A stretch of DNA of 5,942 nucleotides. Origin: an uncultured Erysipelotrichaceae bacterium. GTDB lineage: Bacteria; Bacillota_I; Bacilli_A; Erysipelotrichales; Erysipelotrichaceae. Positions 1-5,514 of the stretch are shown in pieces; positions within the stretch are counted from its first letter, which is position 1, and the number at the start of each line of letters is the position of its first letter. A program made the position numbers and the translations under genes. Below the pieces are notes generated by a model. It saw only the letters and a list, made by a program, of their open reading frames with translations. It was not told the origin of the DNA and searched no databases. The stretch lies in assembly GCA_947575425.1 (NCBI GenBank), contig CANPNQ010000078.1, forward strand, positions 1-5,942, read 5' to 3'.

Positions 1-164
1 ATGTAAAATTAGAACAGTTGCAGGAAAAAGCGGATGATTTTGAGCGTGTGAAACAGTATGTTGGAGCAGATAAGATTGATACGATTGTGACAAATGCAAG
101 GGAAATGGAACGAATTGCACAAAGCAGAAAGCAGCAGAACAGAGCATATGGAAGGGTCAGATAA
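1..164 (+). CDS. 3' end of a charged helical protein, possibly a mobilization/relaxase protein (5'-truncated by window edge)
   Basis: An open frame enters from the left edge (first full codon at 3) and ends at TAA 162-164, leaving about 53 residues. They are strongly helical and charged, with a Gly-Ala-Asp-Lys-Ile-Asp stretch in the middle and an Arg/Gln/Lys-rich tail ending in Gly-Arg-Val-Arg. Tails of this kind are common on relaxases and other DNA-processing proteins of Bacillota conjugative or mobilizable elements, so I suggest a relaxase C-terminus. No catalytic motif lies inside the window, so the function is a guess from composition and context. The next small gene starts about 12 bp after the stop, which fits an operon within a mobile element. 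Confidence 0.45.
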   Translation, partial: VKLEQLQEKADDFERVKQYVGADKIDTIVTNAREMERIAQSRKQQNRAYGRVR

Positions 165-170
165 GAAAGG

Positions 171-496
171 ATGGATATGATGGATAATGAAAATTTGGGT
201 AGACAGTATTCTATGGAAAATATTATAGGCTGTGAGTACAATATGGATAACGGTTATGTAGAGGTTCACTATTCAGACGGTAATATCTTGCGTTTAAAGT
301 GCGAGGAAATAGAAACGAATCTGCATACTACAGAACAATTCTTACGAAGCTGCATGAGTTGTTGGAGGACAAGGCGATTGAATCTGTTGCGATGGCATTG
401 TCAGGAGAACTGCAAACTGATTGTGACATAGAAACGGATATGGTAAAAGGTATATTTGGTACGATTGTTCAAGGCTATTTGAAACAGGGATATTAG
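171..496 (+). pseudogene. Small DUF6061-like protein, frameshifted
   Basis: The first frame opens at ATG 171. The better starts are ATG 177 or 180, because AAAGG at 166-170 then sits at a normal spacing. It encodes a beta-rich N-terminus with Cys-Glu-Tyr-Asn-Met-Asp and a Ser-Asp-Gly turn. This resembles the small DUF6061 family carried by gut Bacillota mobile elements, a resemblance judged from memory. After about position 335 this frame turns into a Cys/Trp/Arg-rich stretch that looks out of frame and stops at 431. The -1 frame instead carries a plausible helical C-terminus (Leu-His-Glu-Leu-Leu-Glu-Asp) that ends at TAG 494-496. Adding one T at the TT near 341-342 joins the two into a single protein of roughly 105-110 residues. 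I therefore call one broken gene rather than two overlapping ones. Its function is unknown. Confidence 0.55.
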
Positions 497-756
497 TAAA
501 CAATGGCAGCAGTGTTAGCAAGAGAATTTTTTAGATATGAAAGTTGAGGGATAATATGACCGATACGGAAAAGAAAGGTACGCCTTGATCCATATTTTTA
601 AAAATTCTTTGACATTCTCGGCTATTCTTTGAAATCAGTGGAAAAGTGTATGTGGATGTGCTAAAATTAAAGAGGTTGAAAAGGTGTAAGAACTTTCAAG
701 GAGCAGCTATAAAAATTTTATAGCAGTCCTGTATCATTATGAAATGAGGTAAAAGT
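497..756. other. Gene-free, probably decayed stretch between the mobile-element tail and the nuclease-fold gene
   Basis: Only tiny open frames occur here, for example 15 codons from ATG 502 and 11 codons from ATG 556, which starts Met-Thr-Asp-Thr-Glu-Lys-Lys. The second looks like the start of a lost gene. A consensus -35 hexamer TTGACA lies at 609-614, but I see no matching -10 at 16-18 bp, so no promoter is called from it. TTGAAA at 676-681 and TTTCAA at 694-699 form a 6-bp inverted repeat, followed by the 19-bp palindrome at 706-724. The promoter for the downstream gene is probably in this interval, but I cannot place it. Confidence 0.5.
706..724. repeat. Perfect 19-bp palindrome upstream of the nuclease-fold gene
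   Basis: The arms GCTATAAAA (706-714) and TTTTATAGC (716-724) are exact reverse complements around a single central A. The element ends 32 bp before the ATG at 757. A -10-like TATAAA at 708-713 lies inside the left arm. It has no GC-rich stem and no T-run, so it is not a rho-independent terminator. Position and symmetry suggest a repressor operator, but this is inference and the binding protein is unknown. Confidence 0.55.
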
Positions 757-1653
757 ATGGCGGAGATAAAATTATTCTCTTTGAATGAAGGAATAAAGGA
801 ATGTACATCATCTGAGGTGGTTTTGGAAAAAGAACTTCAGACGTTGATAGAGCAAAATATGGAAATATTTTTTGGGGTGCGGTTTTTAAAAAGCGAGTAT
901 GCTGTTACAAACGGTCGTATGGACAGTATTGGAATTGATGAAAACAACAGTCCTGTTATATTTGAATATAAGCGCAGTCAGAATGAGAACGTAATTAATC
1001 AAGGACTGTTTTATCTTGATTGGCTTTTAGACCATAAAGCAGATTTTAAATTACTGGTTATTGATAAATTGGGAATGGAAGCAGCTGACAACATAGACTG
1101 GTCTGTTCCATGTGTTATTTGTGTTGCGCATGATTTTACAAAATATGATATGCATGCAGTCAACCAAATGCAGAGGAATATTAAATTGGTAAGTTATCGC
1201 AGGTATGATAATGGTATGCTCCTTCTTGAACATTTAAATACTCCGATTGTAAAGCCGATTATGGAAAATGTAGGAGATGAAAATGGTACAAAAAATAGTA
1301 CGCAGAAAACCCACTTGGAAAAATTAGCGTCGATCTCTGAAAATATGAAAAATCTTTACCATTCTATATGTGATTTTATTGAATCTTTAGGAGATGATAT
1401 TGTATCGAATCAACTGAAATTATATTTGGCATATAAAAAGGTTCAAAACATGGTATGTATCGAAATATTCAACAAACAGATTATATTATTTTTGAAGCTT
1501 AATCCGGAAACTGTCGAATTGGAAAACGGATTTACGAGAGATATGCGTAGCATTGGACATTATGGCACAGGGGACTTGCAGATAACGATTAAAAATGCAG
1601 CGGATTTTGAAAGGGCAAAACCTCTATTAGAGAGGGCATATAATGAGATATAA
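757..1653 (+). CDS. NucS-like PD-(D/E)XK nuclease-fold protein with C-terminal DUF5655 domain
   Basis: The protein has 298 residues. ATG 757 follows GAGG (746-749) at a good spacing. Residues about 20-95 carry the layout of NucS/DUF91-type PD-(D/E)XK proteins: Lys-Glu-Leu-Gln at 25-28, Gly-Arg-Met-Asp with Asp56, Phe-Glu-Tyr-Lys with Glu70 and Lys72, then Gln82 in an Asn-Gln-Gly-Leu-Phe-Tyr-Leu-Asp-Trp-Leu helix. These are the expected metal-binding and catalytic positions, and all are present. A linker at about 165-195 leads to a DUF5655 domain (about 199-297) with Tyr-Leu-Ala-Tyr-Lys-Lys and an Arg-Ser-Ile-Gly-His-Tyr-Gly-Thr-Gly-Asp motif. Proteins of this architecture are widespread, and their DNA-cleaving role is largely inferred from the fold. 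No signal peptide or membrane segment is visible, so it should be cytoplasmic. A methyltransferase remnant starts 38 bp downstream on the same strand. Unlike its neighbours on both sides, this gene has no frameshift despite several A and T runs. A restriction or defence function is inference. Confidence 0.87.
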   Translation: MAEIKLFSLNEGIKECTSSEVVLEKELQTLIEQNMEIFFGVRFLKSEYAVTNGRMDSIGIDENNSPVIFEYKRSQNENVINQGLFYLDWLLDHKADFKLLVIDKLGMEAADNIDWSVPCVICVAHDFTKYDMHAVNQMQRNIKLVSYRRYDNGMLLLEHLNTPIVKPIMENVGDENGTKNSTQKTHLEKLASISENMKNLYHSICDFIESLGDDIVSNQLKLYLAYKKVQNMVCIEIFNKQIILFLKLNPETVELENGFTRDMRSIGHYGTGDLQITIKNAADFERAKPLLERAYNEI

Positions 1654-1691
1654 AAACTGGCTGTAGTGACGTAAGAAAGCAGAGGAAGAAG

Positions 1692-2641
1692 ATGCTGATT
1701 GAGCGCACAAACAAATATATTGACGATATGCCTAAAAAAAGAGCGTAAAAAATATGGTCAGTTTTTACAAGCAAAGAAACAGCACGTTTTATGGCTGGAC
1801 TATATACTATTTCTGAAAATTTGTTCAAGATTCGCATTTTAGACGCAGGAGCAGGTTCAGACATATTGTCGTGTGCGCTTTTAGAACGATTGGAGCGGAT
1901 GGCTTCTGTTCAGACAATAGAATTAACTTGTTATGAGAATGATGATAATATTTTGGGATTGTTCAGAGAAAACCTGCATACTTATCAGGCAAATTCAAAA
2001 AGGACATTCAAATTCATATTCTCACAGGTAATTATATTACAAGCCAGTATTTGGACTTCAATCATATGTTAGGCGGCAATTTTGAGCCTAAAAAATATGA
2101 TTTTGTTATCGGCAATCCTCCATATGTGAAGATAGCTAAAGATGCGCCGGAAGCAACAGCTATGCCGGGCGTATGTTATGGCACACCCAATTTATATTTC
2201 ATTTTTGCGGCAATGGGATTCCAGAAAGAACATGAGTATGTTGTGACTGACCAAAAAGGACTAATGCAGGATAATCGGAATTATTTATTTGTTAAGCGTT
2301 TTACTGCAAAAGAAGAAAGGCGCAGACTGAAGTGTGGAATATATTTATCAAAGAAATATCCACAGGATCAGAAAATCAGTACACAGAACAAGATTAATTT
2401 TGTCGATGGATTGATAACGGAAATGTCTGAGTGTCTTGTGTATGGATTATATGTGATTTTTAATTCTACTCTTTACGATGAATATTATAAGATTCTGAAT
2501 GGTTCAACGCAGGTAAATTCGACGGAAATCAATGCTATGCCTTTGCCTGATTTAGAAAGCATACAGGAAGTGAGCAGAACACTAATGAAAAGCAAGGCTA
2601 TGTCAGAAAGTAAATGCAATATGATATTGCATTTACATTAG
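1692..2641 (+). pseudogene. Eco57I/PstI-type adenine-N6 DNA methyltransferase, broken (three frameshifts and an internal deletion)
   Basis: An intact homologue would use S-adenosylmethionine to methylate adenine N6 at a specific DNA site, as the modification half of a type II restriction system. ATG 1692 follows a purine-rich GAGGAAG. The N-terminus reads Met-Leu-Ile-Glu-Arg-Thr-Asn-Lys-Tyr-Ile-Asp-Asp and hits TAA at 1746-1748. An extra A in the run 1734-1740 explains that stop. Restoring one T at 1762-1766 regains the frame that contains motif I, Asp-Ala-Gly-Ala-Gly, at about 1839-1853. The Gly expected two residues later is Asp. One A missing at 1997-2001 explains the next break. The following frame holds catalytic motif IV, Asn-Pro-Pro-Tyr, near 2114-2125. 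At about 2214-2228 the sequence jumps from just after motif IV straight to the target-recognition region (Glu-Tyr-Val-Val-Thr-Asp-Gln-Lys-Gly), so very roughly 190 residues are missing against the family's usual ~500. The C-terminus (Leu-Asn-Gly-Ser-Thr-Gln-Val-Asn-Ser-Thr-Glu) is normal. Two positions of the family pattern were recalled, not aligned. The product should be inactive. Confidence 0.88.
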
Positions 2642-3082
2642 ATGTAGTCACACAGTCAGTAAAAATTTGTAATGGGATTACTAAAATTGATACAGCTAAG
2701 GCTGCGTCCGAAAACGAAGTTTTAAAGAGTATACTTTGGCAATACTGCAATATATTAATTCTAAGGAAAAATTTTCATTAGGCTTACATCCGTTTATATA
2801 TTTCTATTCTGATACTGGTAAACAAAAAATCGGATCATATTATGGAATGTTGCAGTTTGTAAACTATTTAGCAGACCATAAAAAGCGGAATTGCTTTATT
2901 GAAGTAAGAGAAAAGTTTGAGCAATTTAGATATCAATACAATTTTTTAGTTCCACAAATAATAAGAAAATATCGGCAATCTAAGAAAGCATATTCCTGTG
3001 TAAAAGACTATTTTCTTATCGTATGAAGATATTAAATGAGCACCCGGAATATACCGTTGAAGATATCCAAAAGCTCTATTTC
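2614..3082 (+). pseudogene. Frameshifted remnant of a partner protein, possibly DUF262-like
   Basis: ATG 2614 overlaps the methyltransferase end by 28 bp in another frame, an operon-like arrangement, though it could also be a deletion fusion. The frame reads Met-Gln-Tyr-Asp-Ile-Ala-Phe-Thr-Leu-Asp to about 2735. One extra T at TTT 2735-2737 would join it to the frame read from TTG 2736, which runs to a stop at 3024-3026. That segment has a Leu-Gly-Leu-His-Pro-Phe-Ile-Tyr-Phe-Tyr-Ser motif and a basic helical region. One more T at TTTT 3011-3014 would continue it into Met-Lys-Ile-Leu-Asn-Glu-His-Pro-Glu-Tyr-Thr, ending around Leu-Tyr-Phe at 3082. Beyond that the same frame runs through the neighbouring terminator to TAA 3146-3148, and I do not trust that tail. 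The Gly-Leu-His-Pro...Tyr-Phe-Tyr pattern reminds me of the region after the DUF262 domain in some restriction-type proteins, but this is recollection only. I see no nuclease motif. Confidence 0.42.
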
Positions 3083-3106
3083 TATCGCATATTGATTTTT
3101 AACCAC

Positions 3107-3125
3107 AAAAAAAGCCCAAACGGGC
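3107..3125 (-). terminator. Rho-independent terminator of the acetyltransferase gene
   Basis: On the - strand GCCC pairs with GGGC around a 4-nt loop (3114-3125), followed at once by seven T (3107-3113 read in reverse). It lies 6 bp past the acetyltransferase stop. The stem is short but all G/C, and the U-tract is perfect. It also marks where the core chromosome faces the last accessory remnant, which comes from the opposite direction. Confidence 0.75.
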
Positions 3126-3131
3126 AAACAA

Positions 3132-3572
3132 TCACCGAAAATATTTAATATAGTGATGCAGGGAACGCTTTGTCTCAAACCCATGCTTGATAAACAATTC
3201 GTGTGCCTTTTCTCGCTCCAAATCCAGTGATAGACGGATGCCTTTATAACCGAAACGCTTTGCGCGCTCCTCAAAAGCATCATACAATTCATTGCCGATT
3301 TCTTCCTCATCAGCGATTCCTTCCTTGACGCAGAAGCATACGGTATTTAACAAATGATCCGCATACAATGTTTCATAGGGAGAACCATGTGCATAGCCGA
3401 TCACCCTACCATCCTGCTCAGCTACCAAAAGAATGTCATTCCCGGCTTCTAAGATCGCTATGATCTTTTTATACACCTTGTCCTTGTCATATGAATAGCC
3501 AAGCTCCGTATTCAGATCATGAATATCCTCATAATCCTGCGTCGCGATCATTCTAATTATCGCATTGCTCAT
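3132..3572 (-). CDS. GNAT-family N-acetyltransferase
   Basis: The predicted protein has 146 residues and should transfer an acetyl group from acetyl-CoA to an unidentified amine substrate in the cytoplasm. The start at 3572 (Met-Ser-Asn-Ala) is chosen because AGAGGG (3580-3585) precedes it by 7 bp. A longer reading from TTG 3605 would run through that site and a dyad. The GNAT order is visible: an N-terminal strand and helix (Ile-Ile-Arg-Met-Ile-Ala), paired central strands around Leu-Leu-Val-Ala-Glu-Gln-Asp-Gly-Arg-Val-Ile-Gly-Tyr, a helix after a weak acetyl-CoA loop (Glu-Glu-Ile-Gly-Asn-Glu-Leu), and the usual C-terminal Ala-His-Glu-Leu-Phe-Ile-Lys-His-Gly-Phe. The cofactor loop lacks the full Arg/Gln-x-x-Gly-x-Gly/Ala signature, so the activity may have diverged. 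It has its own promoter and terminator and is probably monocistronic. Inverted repeats lie between its promoter and start. Confidence 0.86.
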   Translation of the reverse strand: MSNAIIRMIATQDYEDIHDLNTELGYSYDKDKVYKKIIAILEAGNDILLVAEQDGRVIGYAHGSPYETLYADHLLNTVCFCVKEGIADEEEIGNELYDAFEERAKRFGYKGIRLSLDLEREKAHELFIKHGFETKRSLHHYIKYFR

Positions 3573-3598
3573 CCTTTTTCCCTCTTTCTGACTAACTT

Positions 3599-3620
3599 TT
3601 ATCAAGCCGGCACTTGATAA
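3599..3620. promoter_or_regulatory. Inverted repeat in the acetyltransferase leader (dyad 1)
   Basis: TTATCAAG (3599-3606) and CTTGATAA (3613-3620) are perfect 8-bp inverted arms with a 6-bp GC-rich spacer. The element lies between the predicted promoter and the ribosome-binding site of the acetyltransferase. It could be a repressor operator acting as a roadblock, or a leader RNA hairpin. No regulator family is assigned. Confidence 0.6.
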
Positions 3621-3626
3621 TTCAGC

Positions 3627-3646
3627 TTATGATGCACAAATCATAA
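3627..3646. promoter_or_regulatory. Inverted repeat at the predicted transcription start (dyad 2)
   Basis: TTATGAT (3627-3633) and ATCATAA (3640-3646) are perfect 7-bp arms with a 6-bp spacer, the same spacer length as dyad 1. Its centre lies 27 bp from that of dyad 1, and both outer ends read TTA(T)...(A)TAA. It starts about 10 bp downstream of the -10 box, which suits a repressor that blocks initiation. This is inference from position and symmetry. Confidence 0.55.
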
Positions 3647-3656
3647 ACCGTGTACT

Positions 3657-3687
3657 ATTGTACCATATTTTTTTTAAAATAGCACAA
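3657..3687 (-). promoter_or_regulatory. Predicted promoter of the acetyltransferase gene (extended -10)
   Basis: On the - strand TGGTACAAT is an extended -10: TACAAT at 3657-3662, preceded by TGG at 3663-3665. A partial -35, TTGTGC, lies at 3682-3687 with a long 19-bp spacer, so the extended -10 probably carries the promoter. The predicted start of transcription is near 3650, giving a leader of about 75-80 nt that contains dyads 1 and 2. Confidence 0.6.
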
Positions 3688-3702
3688 TAATTTTTATGTG
3701 CT
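3681..3702. promoter_or_regulatory. Inverted repeat overlapping the -35 region (dyad 3)
   Basis: AGCACA (3681-3686) and TGTGCT (3697-3702) are perfect 6-bp arms with a 10-bp AT-rich spacer. One arm coincides with the weak -35 hexamer of the acetyltransferase promoter, so a bound protein could either activate or exclude polymerase. Its arms differ from those of dyads 1 and 2, so it would be a separate site if real. Confidence 0.4.
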
Positions 3703-3840
3703 GCCTATATTTCTGCTTCGTAAGCGCTTTATGAATGCATGATGCGCTTCGATCCGCTACCAGTTTACTACTTTCATAGAAAAAGTAAAATGCAGATAGA
3801 CTCTTTTTATAGGATGGATCCTTCCTATATTAAGCAAGAG
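3703..3840. other. Intergenic region between the gpmI terminator and the acetyltransferase promoter
   Basis: No gene is supported here. Noted elements are an AAGCGCTT palindrome (3722-3729) that matches only part of a CcpA cre site, and a near-perfect palindrome at 3808-3829 listed separately. Together with the leader and the gpmI terminator, the gene-free gap from 3573 to 3904 is about 330 bp. It is accounted for by leader, promoter, these elements and terminator. I see no tRNA or structured RNA. Confidence 0.5.
3808..3829. repeat. Imperfect 22-bp palindrome
   Basis: TATAGGA (3808-3814) pairs with TCCTATA (3823-3829). Inside lies GGATCC (3816-3821), itself palindromic, with one T opposite T mismatch on each side. 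It is not followed by a T-run on either strand, so it is not a terminator. It is about 12 bp beyond the gpmI terminator tail. Its role is unknown. Confidence 0.5.
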
Positions 3841-3882
3841 AAAAAAAGAGATATCCTTTGACTCTTCACCATCAGATATCTC
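3841..3882 (-). terminator. Rho-independent terminator of gpmI
   Basis: On the - strand GAGATATC pairs with GATATCTC (3848-3882, 19-nt loop), followed by seven T (3841-3847 read in reverse). It begins about 22 bp after the gpmI stop. The + strand side also has a T-rich tail (3884-3892), so it might work in both directions, although no + strand gene approaches it. Confidence 0.82.
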
Positions 3883-3904
3883 ATTCTTTTTTCAAATCAA
3901 GATC

Positions 3905-5485
3905 TTATTTCTTGATCAGACTTTCCTGCCAATGCTCATTGGGTTCAATGCCAAGCAGATCCGCTACGGTAGCCGCTACATTGGATAAGCCAAGCTCCTC
4001 CCCTGTTTTCAGCTCCACATCCGCACCGTAAACGATAAACGGTACTTTATTCAACGTGTGAGACGTCTTTGCCTTGATCGGCGCATCTTCCTTCTTTGCC
4101 TTCTCATACATCTCATCGGCATTTCCATGATCCGCAGTTACGATCAAAATACCGTTTACATTGTCTACTGCCTTCATCACTCTAGCCAGCTGAAGATCCA
4201 CAGACTCCACACCGATTACCGTTGCCTCAAAGTTGCCAGTATGACCAACCATATCCCCGTTGGGGTAGTTGGTTCTTAAAAAGTCATAGTTGCCTGATGC
4301 AATGGCAGCGCATAATACATCGGTAATCTCTGCCGCTTTCATCCACGGACGCTGTTCAAATGGAATGACATCGGAATCAATCTGAACAAAGTCCTCCAGC
4401 GCTTCATTGAATTTCTCGGAGCGATTGCCATTCCAGAAATAAGTCACGTGTCCGTATTTCTGCGTTTCTGAGATCGCATACTGACGAATCCCGTGCTTCA
4501 CCAGCTCCTCCGACAATGTATATTTGATTTTAGGCGGGAAAGCCAAGAAATGATGGGGAATGTTCAGATCGGCATCGTATTGTAGCATGCCGGCATACAT
4601 CACCTTCGGCTTGCGCACTCGATGAAACTTATCAAAGCTCTCGTCACCGTCAAATGCCAAAGAGATCTCCTGCGCCCGATCCCCGCGGAAGTTAAACAGA
4701 ATTACGGAATCTCCGTCCTTGATCGTACCGACAGGCTGATTGTCCTTCGCAATGACAAACGGAGGCAGATCCTGATCCACAACGCTTAATTCCTTGCGAT
4801 ACGTCTCGATCGCTTCCTTTGCGCTGGTGAACGCACGACCTTCTCCCAAGACATGCGTATGCCATCCCTTTTCCACCATTGCCCAGTTTGCCTCATAGCG
4901 ATCCATTGTAATACTCATACGCCCGCCGCCACTGGCAATGCAGGCATGGAAATTATCATCATTCAACTCACTCATAAATGCTTCGATATCATCGACATAG
5001 ACCAAGGCGCTTGTCTCAGGAACATCTCGTCCGTCTAACAACGCATGAACCCGTACCTCTTTTACACCTTCCTGCTTCGCCTGTGCAATCAATGCCTTTA
5101 AATGTTTGATATGGGAATGTACATTGCCATCCGATAACAAGCCCAGGAAATGCATCGTTCCCTTATCCTTACAATACGCAACCAGATCTTTCCATGTTTC
5201 AGAAGTAAAGATATCTCCTGATTCAATGGATTCATTTACCAGCTTGGCGCCCTGACTGTAAATCTGCCCGCAGCCAAGCGCATTATGGCCAACCTCACTG
5301 TTTCCCATATCACCATCACTGGGTAAGCCGACCGCCAAGCCATGTGCCTTGATCTCTGTATGAGGACAGCTTTCCCATAATTTATCCAATGTGGGTTTGT
5401 ATGCTTTTTTTACCGCATTACCGAATTCAGAGGCATTGAGGCCAACGCCATCCATTACTACCAATACGACTGGTCTTTTACTCAT
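3905..5485 (-). CDS. gpmI: 2,3-bisphosphoglycerate-independent phosphoglycerate mutase
   Basis: This glycolytic and gluconeogenic enzyme interconverts 3-phosphoglycerate and 2-phosphoglycerate in the cytoplasm through a phosphoserine intermediate, using two Mn2+ ions. The protein is complete at 526 residues, slightly longer than the roughly 510 usual in Bacilli. The alkaline-phosphatase-like metal site is present: Asp12 (Met-Asp-Gly), the nucleophile Ser63 in Gly-Asn-Ser-Glu-Val-Gly-His-Asn, Asp411 and His415 (Asp-Met-Val-Gly-His), Asp452 and His453 (Ala-Asp-His-Gly-Asn), and His476. The substrate-binding set is also present: His123, Asp-Gly-Arg-Asp at 151-154, Arg189, Arg196, Arg267 and Arg270 (Phe-Arg-Gly-Asp-Arg) and Lys343. 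The start at 5485 follows AGGAGG (5497-5502) with a rather long 11-bp gap. An ATG directly after that AGGAGG opens only a 4-codon frame ending in the gpmI start (ATGA overlap), so it is not used as the start. Often gpmI sits with gap-pgk-tpi-eno, but here it stands alone with its own promoter and terminator. Confidence 0.98.
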   Translation of the reverse strand: MSKRPVVLVVMDGVGLNASEFGNAVKKAYKPTLDKLWESCPHTEIKAHGLAVGLPSDGDMGNSEVGHNALGCGQIYSQGAKLVNESIESGDIFTSETWKDLVAYCKDKGTMHFLGLLSDGNVHSHIKHLKALIAQAKQEGVKEVRVHALLDGRDVPETSALVYVDDIEAFMSELNDDNFHACIASGGGRMSITMDRYEANWAMVEKGWHTHVLGEGRAFTSAKEAIETYRKELSVVDQDLPPFVIAKDNQPVGTIKDGDSVILFNFRGDRAQEISLAFDGDESFDKFHRVRKPKVMYAGMLQYDADLNIPHHFLAFPPKIKYTLSEELVKHGIRQYAISETQKYGHVTYFWNGNRSEKFNEALEDFVQIDSDVIPFEQRPWMKAAEITDVLCAAIASGNYDFLRTNYPNGDMVGHTGNFEATVIGVESVDLQLARVMKAVDNVNGILIVTADHGNADEMYEKAKKEDAPIKAKTSHTLNKVPFIVYGADVELKTGEELGLSNVAATVADLLGIEPNEHWQESLIKK

Positions 5486-5514
5486 ATGTTTAACATCCTC
5501 CTATGTTCACGGTT

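Noticed and set aside
9..269. Long open frame on the - strand opposite the first two genes
   Set aside because: Hydrophobic, Ile/His-rich translation typical of an antisense shadow of AT-rich coding DNA; no ribosome-binding site and no recognisable motif.
609..637. Sigma-A promoter from the TTGACA at 609-614
   Set aside because: No acceptable -10 hexamer lies 16-18 bp downstream.
1589..1864. Open frame on the - strand across the methyltransferase start
   Set aside because: Shadow of the broken methyltransferase; its translation has no family features and spans the junction of two real genes.
1997..2001. Programmed -1 ribosomal frameshift in the methyltransferase
   Set aside because: The five-A run does not make a standard heptameric slippery site, two other breaks and an internal deletion exist in the same gene, and decay explains all of them.
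3032..3310. Second - strand frame inside the acetyltransferase
   Set aside because: It overlaps the clear GNAT frame in another phase, crosses the terminator and has no ribosome-binding site.
3719..3732. CcpA cre site around AAGCGCTT
   Set aside because: Only the core matches; about three of the conserved flanking positions are wrong, so I do not call it.
3896..3916. ATCAAG / CTTGAT inverted repeat over the gpmI stop, sharing arms with dyad 1
   Set aside because: The spacer is 9 rather than 6 bp and part of the repeat is constrained by the gpmI C-terminal codons, so the similarity is probably chance.
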